Shown piece by piece: positions 52,501 to 63,388 of a stretch of DNA of 64,000 nucleotides. The notes below the pieces were generated by a model. The model ran no database searches. It was not told the DNA's origin and worked only from the letters and a program-made list of their open reading frames with translations. The position numbers and the translations under genes were made by a program. Numbering within the stretch: the first letter of the stretch is position 1; the number at the start of each line of letters is the position of its first letter. Source of the stretch: Membranipora membranacea (lineage: Eukaryota > Bryozoa > Gymnolaemata > Cheilostomatida > Membraniporidae); contig OU612074.1 of the NCBI GenBank assembly GCA_914767715.1, forward strand, positions 19,888,062 to 19,952,061. The letters are read 5' to 3'.

Positions 52501-55500
52501 CTCGATTTCTCGCTTTTCTTATTTTCCTAGTCAGGCTGTTTTCCCAAGCTGGGTCATCCTCTCGCGCTCTAAACCTCTTAGTTGGGCATGCCTCATCCAC
52601 AATGGAAGTCATTCTATTTTGGAAAATGTCAGCTTTTTTGTTGACACCGTCTTCATTGTAGAGAGAGCTCCAGTCAGTGTTGTATAAATTCTCTGCTAGT
52701 ATAGCTTATGTATCATGAGTATATGAGCGTTTGGTCTTATAGCTGTATTGATGTTTCTTTTTGTAGCTTGATGGCAAGAATATGCAACAATGATCATCCT
52801 CGTTGCTGATTAATTGTGGAAGCTGCTTTACTGTTTGTTTTGAATATTCGAGTATGTCTGAATAGATGTTGTCCAAACACGCACTCTGTCTAGTGGAAAA
52901 GGTGACAAGTTTTTTTAGGTTAAAACCCTCACAAACAATATCCTTATCAAGGTGGTTAGAATCTCTACATAGTATGAGTTTGGAGTTTTTGTAGCGAGTT
53001 TGGAGTTTGGGGATGGTTGAAATGAGGTAATCAATGGTAGTAGCTGAGTGCTCATTACATCTGGATTTAGGGTGATATAAGCAGCCAATAATCACGGAGG
53101 GTTATTTTGGTTCTGAGATTCGAACTCACACAGCAGAGTCTGTTTAAGAAACCTTGCTGTCAATTTTTGACGCATTCAAACTAATGCATACATGTATGGA
53201 AATGCCTCCACCTACTCGACTATTGCAGCGATGGGCAGTGAACAGACTTATAACAGTAGGCATTTAGCTCTGCTTAATTTAAATAGAACTTAGCCTAAGC
53301 CATGTGCAGTAGTCCATATCCGGATTACAATCACGACAAGTTCTATTCTGCTGTGCACAGGAGTAAAATATCATGCAATGTATATTGATTATAGAGATTA
53401 GCAATTGACGTTATAGGTCACCATGAGCATCCACACTGATCTAAAAGCATGGACTTGTAAATGATTTCTTGCTGATTAGCTGAAAATGTGTTGACCTAAT
53501 CTTTGCCTTTAATGCCACGTCCTTAGGTTATTGGCCCACATGAACAGTCAAGTATGGATGAGAAACATCCAATGTTGTATAATTAGCTATATCTGTGCTA
53601 GAAATACATATTTTAAGGGAAGAGAAATGAGATTATAGTGTAGTCAAAATGCAGTCTGAAACTTTGGAGTCCCTTTAATGATTCTCAACGCAATGTGTCA
53701 CATGACCTGAAGGAATTCCCTCTATCTAGGTCACAACTTAGGGGATATCCCATAATATTTTGTTTTTACAACCATCAGATAGTGTTACCTATTTCTCAAC
53801 ACTGGATTGCAGCAGAGTGATAGAAATTGGTGGGCAGATGTATAAAGCATGGAGATCCCGAATATAGTATCAATTATGCAAAAAAGGAGGTTGGTACATA
53901 CCTATTACATTGCCGGCTTGGTGTATGCCAGTTATCGAGATAGGTCTCACTTTGTTACTGCAAAAGAAAGAGATTACAGCATCAAAAGAGAGAAGAAGAG
54001 GTAGAATCCCAGATTATAAGTGATGCACATGCGCATTTACCGATAGCTAAACCTATTAGTAGCTGGAGCACACAACTGCTGATAAAATTAGCAATAACAT
54101 AAATTCATCTCATGATAATAATATTCTTTCAGCTTTATTCACCTTTGATGCACATATTCAATTTTGAATGCATATTTGGGCAGAACAAGGGATTTCTTAT
54201 TACAAAATATAGGGCTTTTGTTTTTACATCCATTTTTCAGTGCTTGGGAAACGGAAATCAGATGTTTATTATCCCTTTAAGAGGCTATTGCAATTTTCAA
54301 TGTTTTATGCTTCCTGACAGGCCTGTATGTCAAATAAGTGTTGAAGTCATTGAATAGATTATCACAGTAGTCCAATGGGTACTCGGATTTGTTGGAGTCC
54401 GAGATGGGCTCCGACTGACCTGCCTGCAAACTGAGAGCAAATTGGCGCAGACATTGCTGCCTTGCCCTTAAATACTACTGAAGGACCAAACAGGTGTTAT
54501 CACTAGCAGGTTTTGTTCCATGTTAAAGGAACATCTGAAATAGTATAAGATTTTCAGAACACGGGCTATGTTTTCTATCATGCATCGGTATCAGCACTGC
54601 TCATCAAACAGCTTACCATTCTATTATTCAGCCCTATATATTCATCTTCTATTAATTATACAACTCTGTAGTAGCATGGAGTAATAGGGCCACATGGTGC
54701 ATTAGTTTGGTGTGTTGCTAAAGAGGAGCGTGGGGAAAGGGGGGGGGGACACAGTGATAAATCATTATTAGCATTTGCTATTTGCAAGACCATTGGCTGA
54801 TTTCCATCTTGACAAAGGTATCTAGGCAACCTATAAAACCATAAATCATAAACCCCATAACTGACCAATAAGAGCCCGTATGATTTGAGGCGGATGATTC
54901 GAAATCATTGGAGCTGGGCGATCTTGTATGACATCAGATGTATTATCACCACTTTCCGATGCGATATTTGGAATGAAATTCATTAGGCATGCATATCACA
55001 CAATTCTGCATCAGCACATCCCATTCCCATTAAAACAAATTCACTACTGCTACTCTTATTTCCGAAAAAGCAGGAGGAAATTGAATGCTGCTGACCCCAT
55101 TTGAATTTGATATGGCTGGGTGATCGCTTCACGTTTACTGGGCCTTATATACCAGCTTTCCAACTTTAAGGGTTTGACATGCTACTAGTTCAAATCCCAG
55201 TGGTGACACATTTTAGTAGTTGCCCAGTGACGGAAAACATATTAATACAAAGTCCAAAAGATGGATTGAGTAGAGGAAAGCTTGACAACAAAATAAGTAA
55301 GTAATAGGGAGAGAAGAGATGACTCCTTGGTTTTAGATGGTTACAGTGTCATGTGTGTGATATGTAACATTCCTGACTCGGACTCCCAAAGAATTTTGTT
55401 GGTAAATAGTAGATTTTGTTGGGGTTTTAGACAGCTGCAAACCCGTGGCACAAGGGGAGGGTGCGGGAGGGACGCAAGAACATTCTGCTGCAGGATGGAT

Positions 55501-58500
55501 CTGGTGGCTAGACCTCCTCTGCGGGGATCAGAAAATTTAGCGTTTTTTTGCAGCAAATGATTGTTACCAATAATCCATGACCAACATTCGAATAAGACCA
55601 CGCAAACAGGTATATTAAGTCCATGATAATATCAACTCTCCATTCACTCAATCCTACTTTTCAGCTTCAGCTTTTCATCACAGGAGCAACTCAAAACTAA
55701 AATGTGTCACCACCAGGATTTGAACCAACACACTAACCTACTGCACCATATGGCTCTGTTACTTCATGTTTATACTGAGTTGTGTAGTGAATAGCAGATG
55801 AATAGATAGCATTGAAAATAAAATGTTAAATACTTTGATGTGGAGTGCTGATACCATTGCATAATAAAAAACATAGTCCGTATTCTGGACAGGTTTCCGG
55901 GAGATCATGACAGAAAAAATCATCATTGAGTGCACAAATTTAATGTTAGAGTTGTGCCATCACTAATGGAGGCAACTCTTAAAACCATCAATAATTCCTC
56001 CCCCGCCGGAGGAACTTTGCTTATTCAACCATGCAAATTTTACATAAATTGTCCTAAGTAAATGCCTGGCTGTATAATGCATCAGTCACTGGGTTTAAGG
56101 AGCCCTATTTTACCCCAAATCTTCAGGATGCAGTGAGTGACGCTACACCTTGTCGGTTTAGATATGACTTCACTAAGATAAAATCTTTTGAGGCCTCGGT
56201 TTTCGGGAATCAATTCTCTGTGCAGAAGAAATAAAGATACATAGTACAAAAACCTCTCAGAACAATATTAGCTAACTCTAAGTTTTGTGATTGAAAATTG
56301 TGCTCATGCTGTTGGGGAGAATTACTCAATCAAAAGAACACCCCCTCCATATTGAGCAAGACACACTTAATGTCTTCTCCACCAAGTTGCTCAATCATTG
56401 ACGGAACCATACTATATAGAATCAAAGGATTTCGGAAACGAAACAGACCAGAAACAGAAACATCTTGCTCAATGGTCTTTGCTCATAATAGTTGAAAGAC
56501 ATGCAAAGTTGATAAATATTGCACTTACTCCATTCGATCAATGAGGAGATATGCTTCTCTAATCCACTGCATGATTTGGTGTCGATTTAGGGCACCGTTA
56601 CTTTCAAACCATTTGTCAGGATAAAGCTCTTCCGTCATCTATTGTCTCAGAGAAAATACAATAAAAACATTTTTGTGACGGAACATAAAATATTGACCAA
56701 AGTCTCAAGGGATTCTGTCATTCCTAGCAAAAAAACTGAGTTTTGACTCTTTTTAGGCATAAGAAGCTGCTTCATAATGACTTTTGGTGAAATTAAGTGT
56801 GCACCCAAATGAATTTGTGAAATCAAGGTAGATAGATATGTTGCCTCCAGCAGTTAAATGGTTGGTAATATTAAAATAACTTTAATCCACCCGTGGTTGG
56901 ACCTTTGTCTAATGCCTTGAAACATCGGCATCATTAACACATTCACTCTGACAGTATATAGGAAATACAAGAGTTGGCAATGATGATATTATGGATTAAA
57001 AGTGTGTCAGGGAAATTTCGCTTAATTTTTATTAGTGTTGGATCTCAGATAGATTTTTAAGGCACCTGATTGGTCAACAACAGCGTTAGTCATCACTAAT
57101 GGTGGATAGCTGGGGAAGGAGATACTCCTTGCATTTTGAGAGCTCATATAACTCCATTTAAAGCTGTTGGCTAGATGTTTTGATGCCACAACTCTCTATT
57201 TAAATTTTTGACTGGTGGCTATGCTGGGCAGCAGTGGCAGCAGTGGTTTAAATGTAATATCAAAAGTAAATAGCGAGCTGTCAGCTAATTTTCTTCATGG
57301 CGATAAAAAGTTTGCTGTCGCTGTCATGATCTGACTTTGTGATTATTTGAAGGGTTTGACATGCATTATCCAAACAACACTATACCTCACCTCTTTATAG
57401 TACTCATTGAGCCTCGTGTCATTCATGGTCCATTCAGAGTATCCTACATGTGCTATCATTGCATCCAACTTTAAAAACAAAAAAACAAACATCCCACTTA
57501 AAAATATGACAATATTTTTTGCCAAATGCTAACCAATATCGCAATATCCAATACCAATACCAATACCCAATATCTAATACGCTAATGCTGTTGCATTATG
57601 AAAAAAAACAATCACTTTATGTGTTGCTGCACAAAGTTTGTTTTCTCATGATTCGGAGAAAATTTTACAAATTCTTTCAAGTGGATCGCATTGTCACTGA
57701 ATCGTCTAACTTTGGATGCTCAGGATACATTATTTTAGATAGCATAAACTTTTCATGGTGACAAAGCCATGAGATAATGGTGTAGCATATCCCTTACACA
57801 AGTTGTGTTCAGGAAATACCACTGATCAACGCAGCAATCCTGATACCATAACCACTACCTATAAGCATTTAAAAGTTCCAGTTTATCGGCTGATTGAATT
57901 CAACCTAAATGACAACTCACCTTTGACTTAGCATACTCTTTAGTTTTGTCACTCATCCACTCAACATTGTCTAGCATTTCACGAAATGAGTCTTTTAACA
58001 TGGCTGTCATATCCTGCGCCTGAAAAAAGAACATTTTGCACTTTAAGGATGGAGTCTAACACGAAAGCAATGGGATAAGATATATGGAGCATTAAAGATT
58101 GTGGGAATTAGGAGGTCCCGGAGTGTATATTCAACCTAATATATGGATGATGTCATTTTAAATTATAGGTCAACGTTTCAAATCTCTGTGACAATTATGT
58201 GAGGAATAATGACCTGCAACAGAAGTGCTGACTTTATTTATTAGAAAACTTTTTAATTGGGAATCCCTCTTAAGGATGACGTAACTGGATTATGATTTTA
58301 TGACCTGCGTGTTGCTGCATCCCGTAACCCATGGTTGATATGTTAAACTTACACCGCTGATTCATTTTTGCTGTAAGAAGATTTTGGAGAAGGGTACTTA
58401 CAATGGCTTTTGCTTCCGGAGGGAAATAGTTCTCCACGTAAAGGCGACCAGTAGCAAGCTCAAGTGATTTGGCAGATGCCAGACATGTTTTCCATTGTGG

Positions 58501-61500
58501 TTTTGAGGGGGAGGTTTTTGAGCCCCTTAGAACCTGTGTGAAAAGAGTTTGAAGGGGTGCTGATATTGACAATAAATTATATTGGGAAATTTTGCAACCT
58601 CCATCATGCCTGATGACTAATTGGATAGTGGATATTCTAAGTCATTGACATTACACCATTACACACAGACAGACCTAATGTGTTTAATTCAGCACATTTG
58701 ATCTTGACTTGCTATTTCGATGAGATGTTACTTAAATTCCTAACAACTTGAATAAAGCGCTGTTGCCAGGCCATCTCTCAAATAATATCCTCATGGCCCG
58801 CAGCATATAGCCACCCCTGTGTGTTGACAAGCATTCATTCAATCACCTCCAGCCCTCAGTGCATAGTTTCAGTTTCATTATTTTGACATAATCGGTGTGT
58901 TAAGTTGTTAGGGTTCTGACACTCACCTTATAAAACTTTTCTGAAATAATGTTGATGGCTTTTGGTAAATCTTTTATCCTATTTTTCATGATATTCCAGA
59001 GCAGATAGTTTGCTATGACTCTTTTTGGCGTATTTCGCAGCTTCTCCAGCATCTATAAATAATATCCATCAATTTTTATTCAATATCTTCCATTACAAAA
59101 CAGGGAAGACAATAGAAAATGTCAACTGAAAGTGCCACAGTGATCTCAAAACTGTTTACCAACCTGGTGTTGGTGTTGAAACAGAAACCTGACTCCACAA
59201 GACAATGAAATTTCAGACGAATTAATCCAAAGCCCAAGCCAATCTCATTTTTGAACAGCTACTATCTGACCAAAAAGTCTTTATGTCGCATGCCAAAGCT
59301 CAGGACTAAAAACTTTTTATCCAATTTATTCCTGATAGTTTTAAGATTTTGAATGAGGATGCCATGAATATTTACAGAGTTTCCACTACAATATCGTAAT
59401 TTGTCCACAACAAAGTACCAATGCAAGCAATCTTACTTTAGTTCATGATTTACAATATTCAAAATGGGTATTGAAAAATAATATTGACATGATTCAATCC
59501 TTGCAAATATGGTTTTTCACTATATGTTAGTACCGATGCATCATCCAATCCATGAATTCAGGTTAATACCAATACTAAAGGTCATGAACCCTGCTAGCTT
59601 AGATAACCAACCCATACAACCCTCCTACTGCTGAGGATCCAAAAAATCACCTTTTGAGGGATTATTGAAGTTATTAGAACCAATTGATTGTACAGTATAA
59701 CAGTCACAAACCTTGTTCATGAATTTAGGTTCAGCAACAAGCAAGTCGCTGGCATTAGTGAATCGATACTCGACTGAAGCAAATAGCCCATTCAGATATC
59801 CCAGCCAATCAAACTGAAAATAAATATAGAGATGAGCCAAATTCGTTGTATTTATGAAGTATGTGTCTCATAATTTGGCACTGCCCCTTAAAGCAAATCT
59901 GCTGACAGGAAACAAATATATCACTGTTAACAGTATTGTATTTGAATTTGTCCTTTGTTACAGAATCATAACTGTTGGTATAAATGTATGTAGGAGGCAT
60001 GAGCCAGTGTTCAAATTCAAAGTCGAAATCATCATGTAGGATAATTGCATTTAAGGTTGGAATTTGATGCTCATTTTTGCGAGAGTTGGGATATTGGGTT
60101 GCCTGAATTAGCTCCAAAGAACTTCTAACAAACCACTGCTATCCAACGACCTATATAAAAATGTTCACAAAAGTATTCTCTCATACATTATTTTAATGAA
60201 TAAAGATTACCCAAAGACCCACGCATATTTAGTCAGGAAGTTTCTTATGATGAAAGATTCCAATGCTCTTCTGAGCAAAAACTATTGATGGTGTAAATAG
60301 TGCCTCTTTAAGGCAAGGTAACTCTCATTCTCTGCATGATGATGTCACTTAGCACAGGAATGGACATAACACCTTGTGATTGGCTGGGGCTGCTCACAAT
60401 TGCATTCTACATCATACTTCCTGTGCTAAGTAACATCATCATGCCGAGAAAGATTAGTTCCCAGTTATTAAAGGGATAATACACTTCTGATCTCTGTTTG
60501 GCAGCCAATGGAGCACAGAAAAATGTATGTACATACATAAACTCCTTATTTGTAATTCAAAACCCCTTGTTCTGCTCAAATGTGCATTCTAAATTGTAGT
60601 TGTGCATCTCCAACAAGAAATAAGACAACTAACAGAATTGCTTGTGAACTGAAAAAAGCTGATTTTGTGAGCAGTTGTGTGCTCCTACCTCTTGGTTAGT
60701 GTCTCAACTATACAGATACTCATGAGTACGCATGTGCAATAATGAAGACCTTTGGACTTTAGCTTGTTATTTTCTAACAGCCCAGCGTTACACTTTCATT
60801 ACCATAACCGGATATGGTAATAAAAGTGTAAAGCTGGGCTGTTAGAAAAAAACAAGCTTAAGTCCAAAGGTCATCATTATTGCACATGCGTACTCATGAG
60901 TATCTGTATAATTGAAACACTGACCAAGAGGTAGGAGCACACAACTGCTCACAAAATCAGCTTTTTTCAGTTCACAAGCAATTCTGTTAGTTGTCTTATT
61001 TCTTGTTGGAGATGCACAACTACAATTTAGAATGCACATTTGAGCAGAACAAGGGGTTTTGAATTACAAGTAAGGAGTTTATGTATGTACTTACATTTTT
61101 CTGTGCTCCATTGGCTGCCAAACAGAGATCAGAAGTGTATTATCCCTTTAAATGAATGCTTATCTGTTAACGATAGTCAGTTTGAGGTAAGACCATCTAC
61201 TCACTTTGTTCGTGATGTTAGAATATAATTCTGATACTTTGAACTCTAATTTTGCGTATGGCAAAGTCTTTCTCCTTATTTCGTTAGGCCGTGTTAACTA
61301 AAACAAAAGAATCTATTATGCATCATTTGATATTATAAAGATGTTTTCTTCTGATTGATTCAGATGTACGCAAATCATATTGTATGCAAATAATTTCAAG
61401 AAAAATCAATGGATTACATGATAGGTGCCAATGCAAAATAGCAAAGGCAGTAAGATATTTATTAAAAATTGGGAGCCAATGAATTGGTAGATCTGTGAAA

Positions 61501-63028
61501 TATTTTCCGTAAGGCAAGTTTAAGGTATACTTTTCCATCATCCTGGGGCTTCCAGACAAAAATTCTTATAAATAATATGAGCAGCTGTACCTGTTTTGTT
61601 TTTTCATAATGCTGTCTCCCAGAGAGATGTTAAATTATTAGATTCTTTGAATGATAGTAAAATGGATAATTGTTACAAATGATAAAAGCTATAATCAATT
61701 TAGGTCAAAACTTCAAAACTCAATTAAAACCAATTGTCAATCAGATCAGGTTGTTTTATTAAGAAGAAACCAGGATTATGTGACAAGATAACAAGCACTG
61801 CCTTTAATTTTTGATTTAAGGTTACACGTGCAGTAACCCTGACCATAAACAGGCTTAGTTAAGTAAGACTTAATTTTATCTCGCAATAGGGTTAGGTCAA
61901 CCTATTCTGCAGCAAACAATTTCGTGAACAAACAACACATTGTGTTGATTGGGATAATATCCAAATTTTGCCTCAAATATTTTATATTTTCTGTTTTTTG
62001 TCCAAATTCGAGCCCCTTCAACAATTGCATCGGAATGCAGTTCAAACTATAGTTGCAGAGTCTACATTAGAAAGAAATTGGTATTTCTCACATTTGCGAT
62101 CCCAGTCTCAAATTCTATCAGATCGTCCACATCTTGATGTACCGTTGATTCAGAGCCATTAAGATAGAGGGCAATGTCTGTGATGTATGTCCTGTATGCG
62201 TCAACTATATATGAATACTTATCCTGAAGATAATAGTCTCTGTATGCTAAACCAAGTCTTGCATGGTCCATCTGCAAAACGATTATTGTGAATTAGAAAC
62301 ATTCTGCCACCACATATGACAAGCTAGTGATGCTGCACATAAACAGTATGTTTTGCAGTTCAAAGCTTAAGAGTGTAAACGATTTTGCTCGTACCACTAA
62401 TATACTGACAGATCCATTTTTCTTCCATGGCCCTACGAGAAGCGTAATGAGTGTTGAATATCCCAGCAAGTTCTGCTTCACCAAAGCATCCATAATTTCA
62501 AAGGAGCTGTCATTCCAAGAAGAATCAATCATTGGCCAGCTGCCAAATTCCTTGTAGAAATTAAACAATGGTGTCAAACCCCGAGCCTCCTTTGCCTCTA
62601 AAAAACAAATATAATGTTCAATACAATATTCAAAGTTCCTGATTCCTCTCGGAAGATGACTGTCAGAAGCATCATCTCCTCAGAACTCAGAATGTTAACT
62701 AATTATTGACTACTCCTGACGATATTCGACCCGTTCATATTCACATATATGCATCTTCAGCCAGTTGATTAAGTTTCTGAATTTTGCAAATGGACTTGTG
62801 AATATGTCTTTTTGGTTTCTGTTTTGAAGTTTTTAGGCCTGATGGCTGGAAATCTACGAAGGAATGTGCTTCATATTGGCGGCTCAACCTACTGAAATAT
62901 ACAAAGTTTTACTTGGGATAATCGGTACAGTCTGTTGGTCTTACCATTATTCATGCAGGCCTTGTAATGATTCTTCGCCGCCACCACAGCTCTTGGATCA
63001 GTTGGTTTATTTGGCTCTTCGAGTAGGG
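46599..63028 (-). CDS. M13 (neprilysin/ECE-like) zinc metallopeptidase, C-terminal 615 aa (partial)
   Basis: Seventeen exons, 5' to 3': 63028-62945, 62597-62395, 62271-62092, 61297-61205, 59813-59712, 59052-58927, 58533-58402, 58019-57921, 57468-57391, 56638-56529, 53957-53902, 49823-49772, 49561-49500, 49185-49055, 47653-47489, 47117-47041, 46698-46599. All phases agree. The frame starts at [15 protein letters not shown]; the cytosolic tail and membrane anchor lie off the right edge. Family marks: [21 protein letters not shown], the zinc site [11 protein letters not shown] (His449, Glu450, His453 of this fragment), the third ligand and Asp in ENIADNGG (511-518), KHPPGLLR, and the C-terminus [16 protein letters not shown]. 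The family comprises type II ectoenzymes that cut small peptides outside the cell. Zinc and catalytic residues are intact, so activity is plausible. The NA(F/Y)Y substrate-binding motif upstream of FPAG is not seen. The LINE-bearing intron is about 4.1 kb. Confidence 0.94.
47716..48137. mobile_element. hAT-like MITE, copy 2 (about 422 bp)
   Basis: Same family as 8124-8608: left end ATAGACTTA, right end TAAGTCTAT, shared internal blocks such as GCATTAGCATTGAGGCACTG and AATGATGCTATCATTGATTT. It is flanked by AGTGCTC at 47709-47715 and 48138-48144 (7 exact bases, 8 with one mismatch). It sits in the M13 intron upstream of the exon carrying ENIADNGG. Confidence 0.85.
49976..50007. repeat. (AT)n microsatellite
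   Basis: ATATAT run interrupted once, in the large M13 intron. Confidence 0.8.
50697..53098 (-). mobile_element. 5'-truncated, decayed non-LTR retrotransposon (LINE)
   Basis: Broken frames on the minus strand follow LINE order: end of an APE-type endonuclease (53095-52706), RT fingers and palm (52428-51536, [21 protein letters not shown]), the VPQG-type turn and YxDD box (51582-51376, read as YAND), then the RT thumb/C-terminal region (51288-50752, [11 protein letters not shown] and [12 protein letters not shown]). At least two frameshifts and the changed catalytic Asp make it inactive. A 9-bp direct repeat, GGGTTATTT, at 50688-50696 and 53099-53107 is its likely target duplication, so the 5' end was lost at insertion. 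No poly(A) tail is visible at the 3' end. The clade is not resolved. Confidence 0.85.
53103..53145 (-). mobile_element. SINE box B remnant
   Basis: On the minus strand GAGTTCGAATCTCAGAACC resembles a tRNA T arm with box B. It lies just outside the 5' end of the LINE, inside the TTAA element. No box A is found. Confidence 0.4.
54019..54280 (+). mobile_element. solo half of the TTAA fold-back element
   Basis: Diverged copy of the right arm of the 684-bp palindrome at 60468-61151. Shared blocks include GCACATGCG, GGAGCACACAACTGCT, GCAGAACAAGGG and the end ATTATCCCTTTAA. No matching left arm lies upstream. Confidence 0.7.
54375..54500 (+). mobile_element. SINE body relic
   Basis: Contains CTCCGACTGACCTGCCTGCAAA and GCAAATTGGCGCAG, colinear with the SINE body at 7483-7640; the tRNA head is absent. 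Confidence 0.55.
54739..54748. repeat. G10 homopolymer
   Basis: Ten G residues after TGGGGAAA, within an M13 intron. Confidence 0.8.
55165..55280 (+). mobile_element. tRNA-derived SINE, plus-strand copy
   Basis: Box B-like AGTTCAAATCCCAGTGG followed by GTGACACATTTTAGTAGTTG. The same order is found on the minus strand at 55610-55768. The head upstream of box B is decayed. Confidence 0.6.
55610..55768 (-). mobile_element. tRNA-derived SINE, minus-strand copy
   Basis: On the minus strand a tRNA-like head (TGGTGCAGTAGG box A, GGTTCAAATCC box B) is followed by GGTGGTGACACATTTTAG and a body ending near the sequence GGACTTAATATA. It is an inverted partner of 55165-55280. Confidence 0.65.
60316..60461. 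mobile_element. small inverted-repeat element (about 145 bp)
   Basis: The left arm includes GCATGATGATGTCACTTAGC and then ACAGGAA (60334-60360). The reverse complement, with one difference, lies at 60418-60444, and weaker pairing extends outward on both sides. It directly abuts the large palindrome at 60468. Confidence 0.75.
60468..61151. mobile_element. 684-bp near-perfect palindrome, TTAA-flanked MITE
   Basis: Arms of about 339 bases (60468-60806 and 60813-61151) pair with few mismatches around a six-base centre (ACCGGA). Both ends read TTAAAGGGATAATACACTTC inward, so TTAA is the likely target site (piggyBac or Kolobok/T2-type). No coding capacity. In the M13 pre-mRNA it would form a dsRNA of about 340 bp beginning some 53 bases after the donor of exon 61297-61205. 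Confidence 0.9.
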
Positions 63029-63388
63029 CTGAAAAAAACATCGGGGTATCCTCATGCTTGTAATTAGATTCCTAAAGCATATTACAGGACAAAATGGTCT
63101 CAGTGATAATGCATGACAACCTGTGGCACAAAATGGTGGCCTTTGATAAATAAGATTTTACCCTTATTTTGTTCCTTAATTATGCAGTTCGATTCATATC
63201 CAACATTAATAACGGATACAGTTCTATTCAACATACTGGGGTACTGGGGTTTTAATGTTTGGGAAGCATTATTAATTATTATAAAACAAAACATTATATT
63301 TTTATGAGATTGACTTTTCCCAATTTACTACACACAAAGTTTCCTCCCAATACATGACATAAGCTCAAACATTGTTAATCATAATAAT

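Larger units (their letters stand above)
50493..53678. mobile_element. TTAA-flanked inverted-repeat element interrupted by a LINE
   Basis: The left end TTAAAGGGATTCTAAAGTTT and the right end (reverse complement TTAAAGGGACTCCAAAGTTT) form 22-bp termini with two mismatches, both abutting TTAA. This matches TTAA-targeting MITEs (piggyBac or Kolobok/T2 type). Removing the nested LINE leaves an element of about 0.78 kb without coding capacity. Superfamily assignment is tentative. Confidence 0.65.

Noticed and set aside
54656-54868. 70-codon minus-strand frame
   Set aside because: Low-complexity translation through a G10 run inside an M13 intron; no exon signals in phase.
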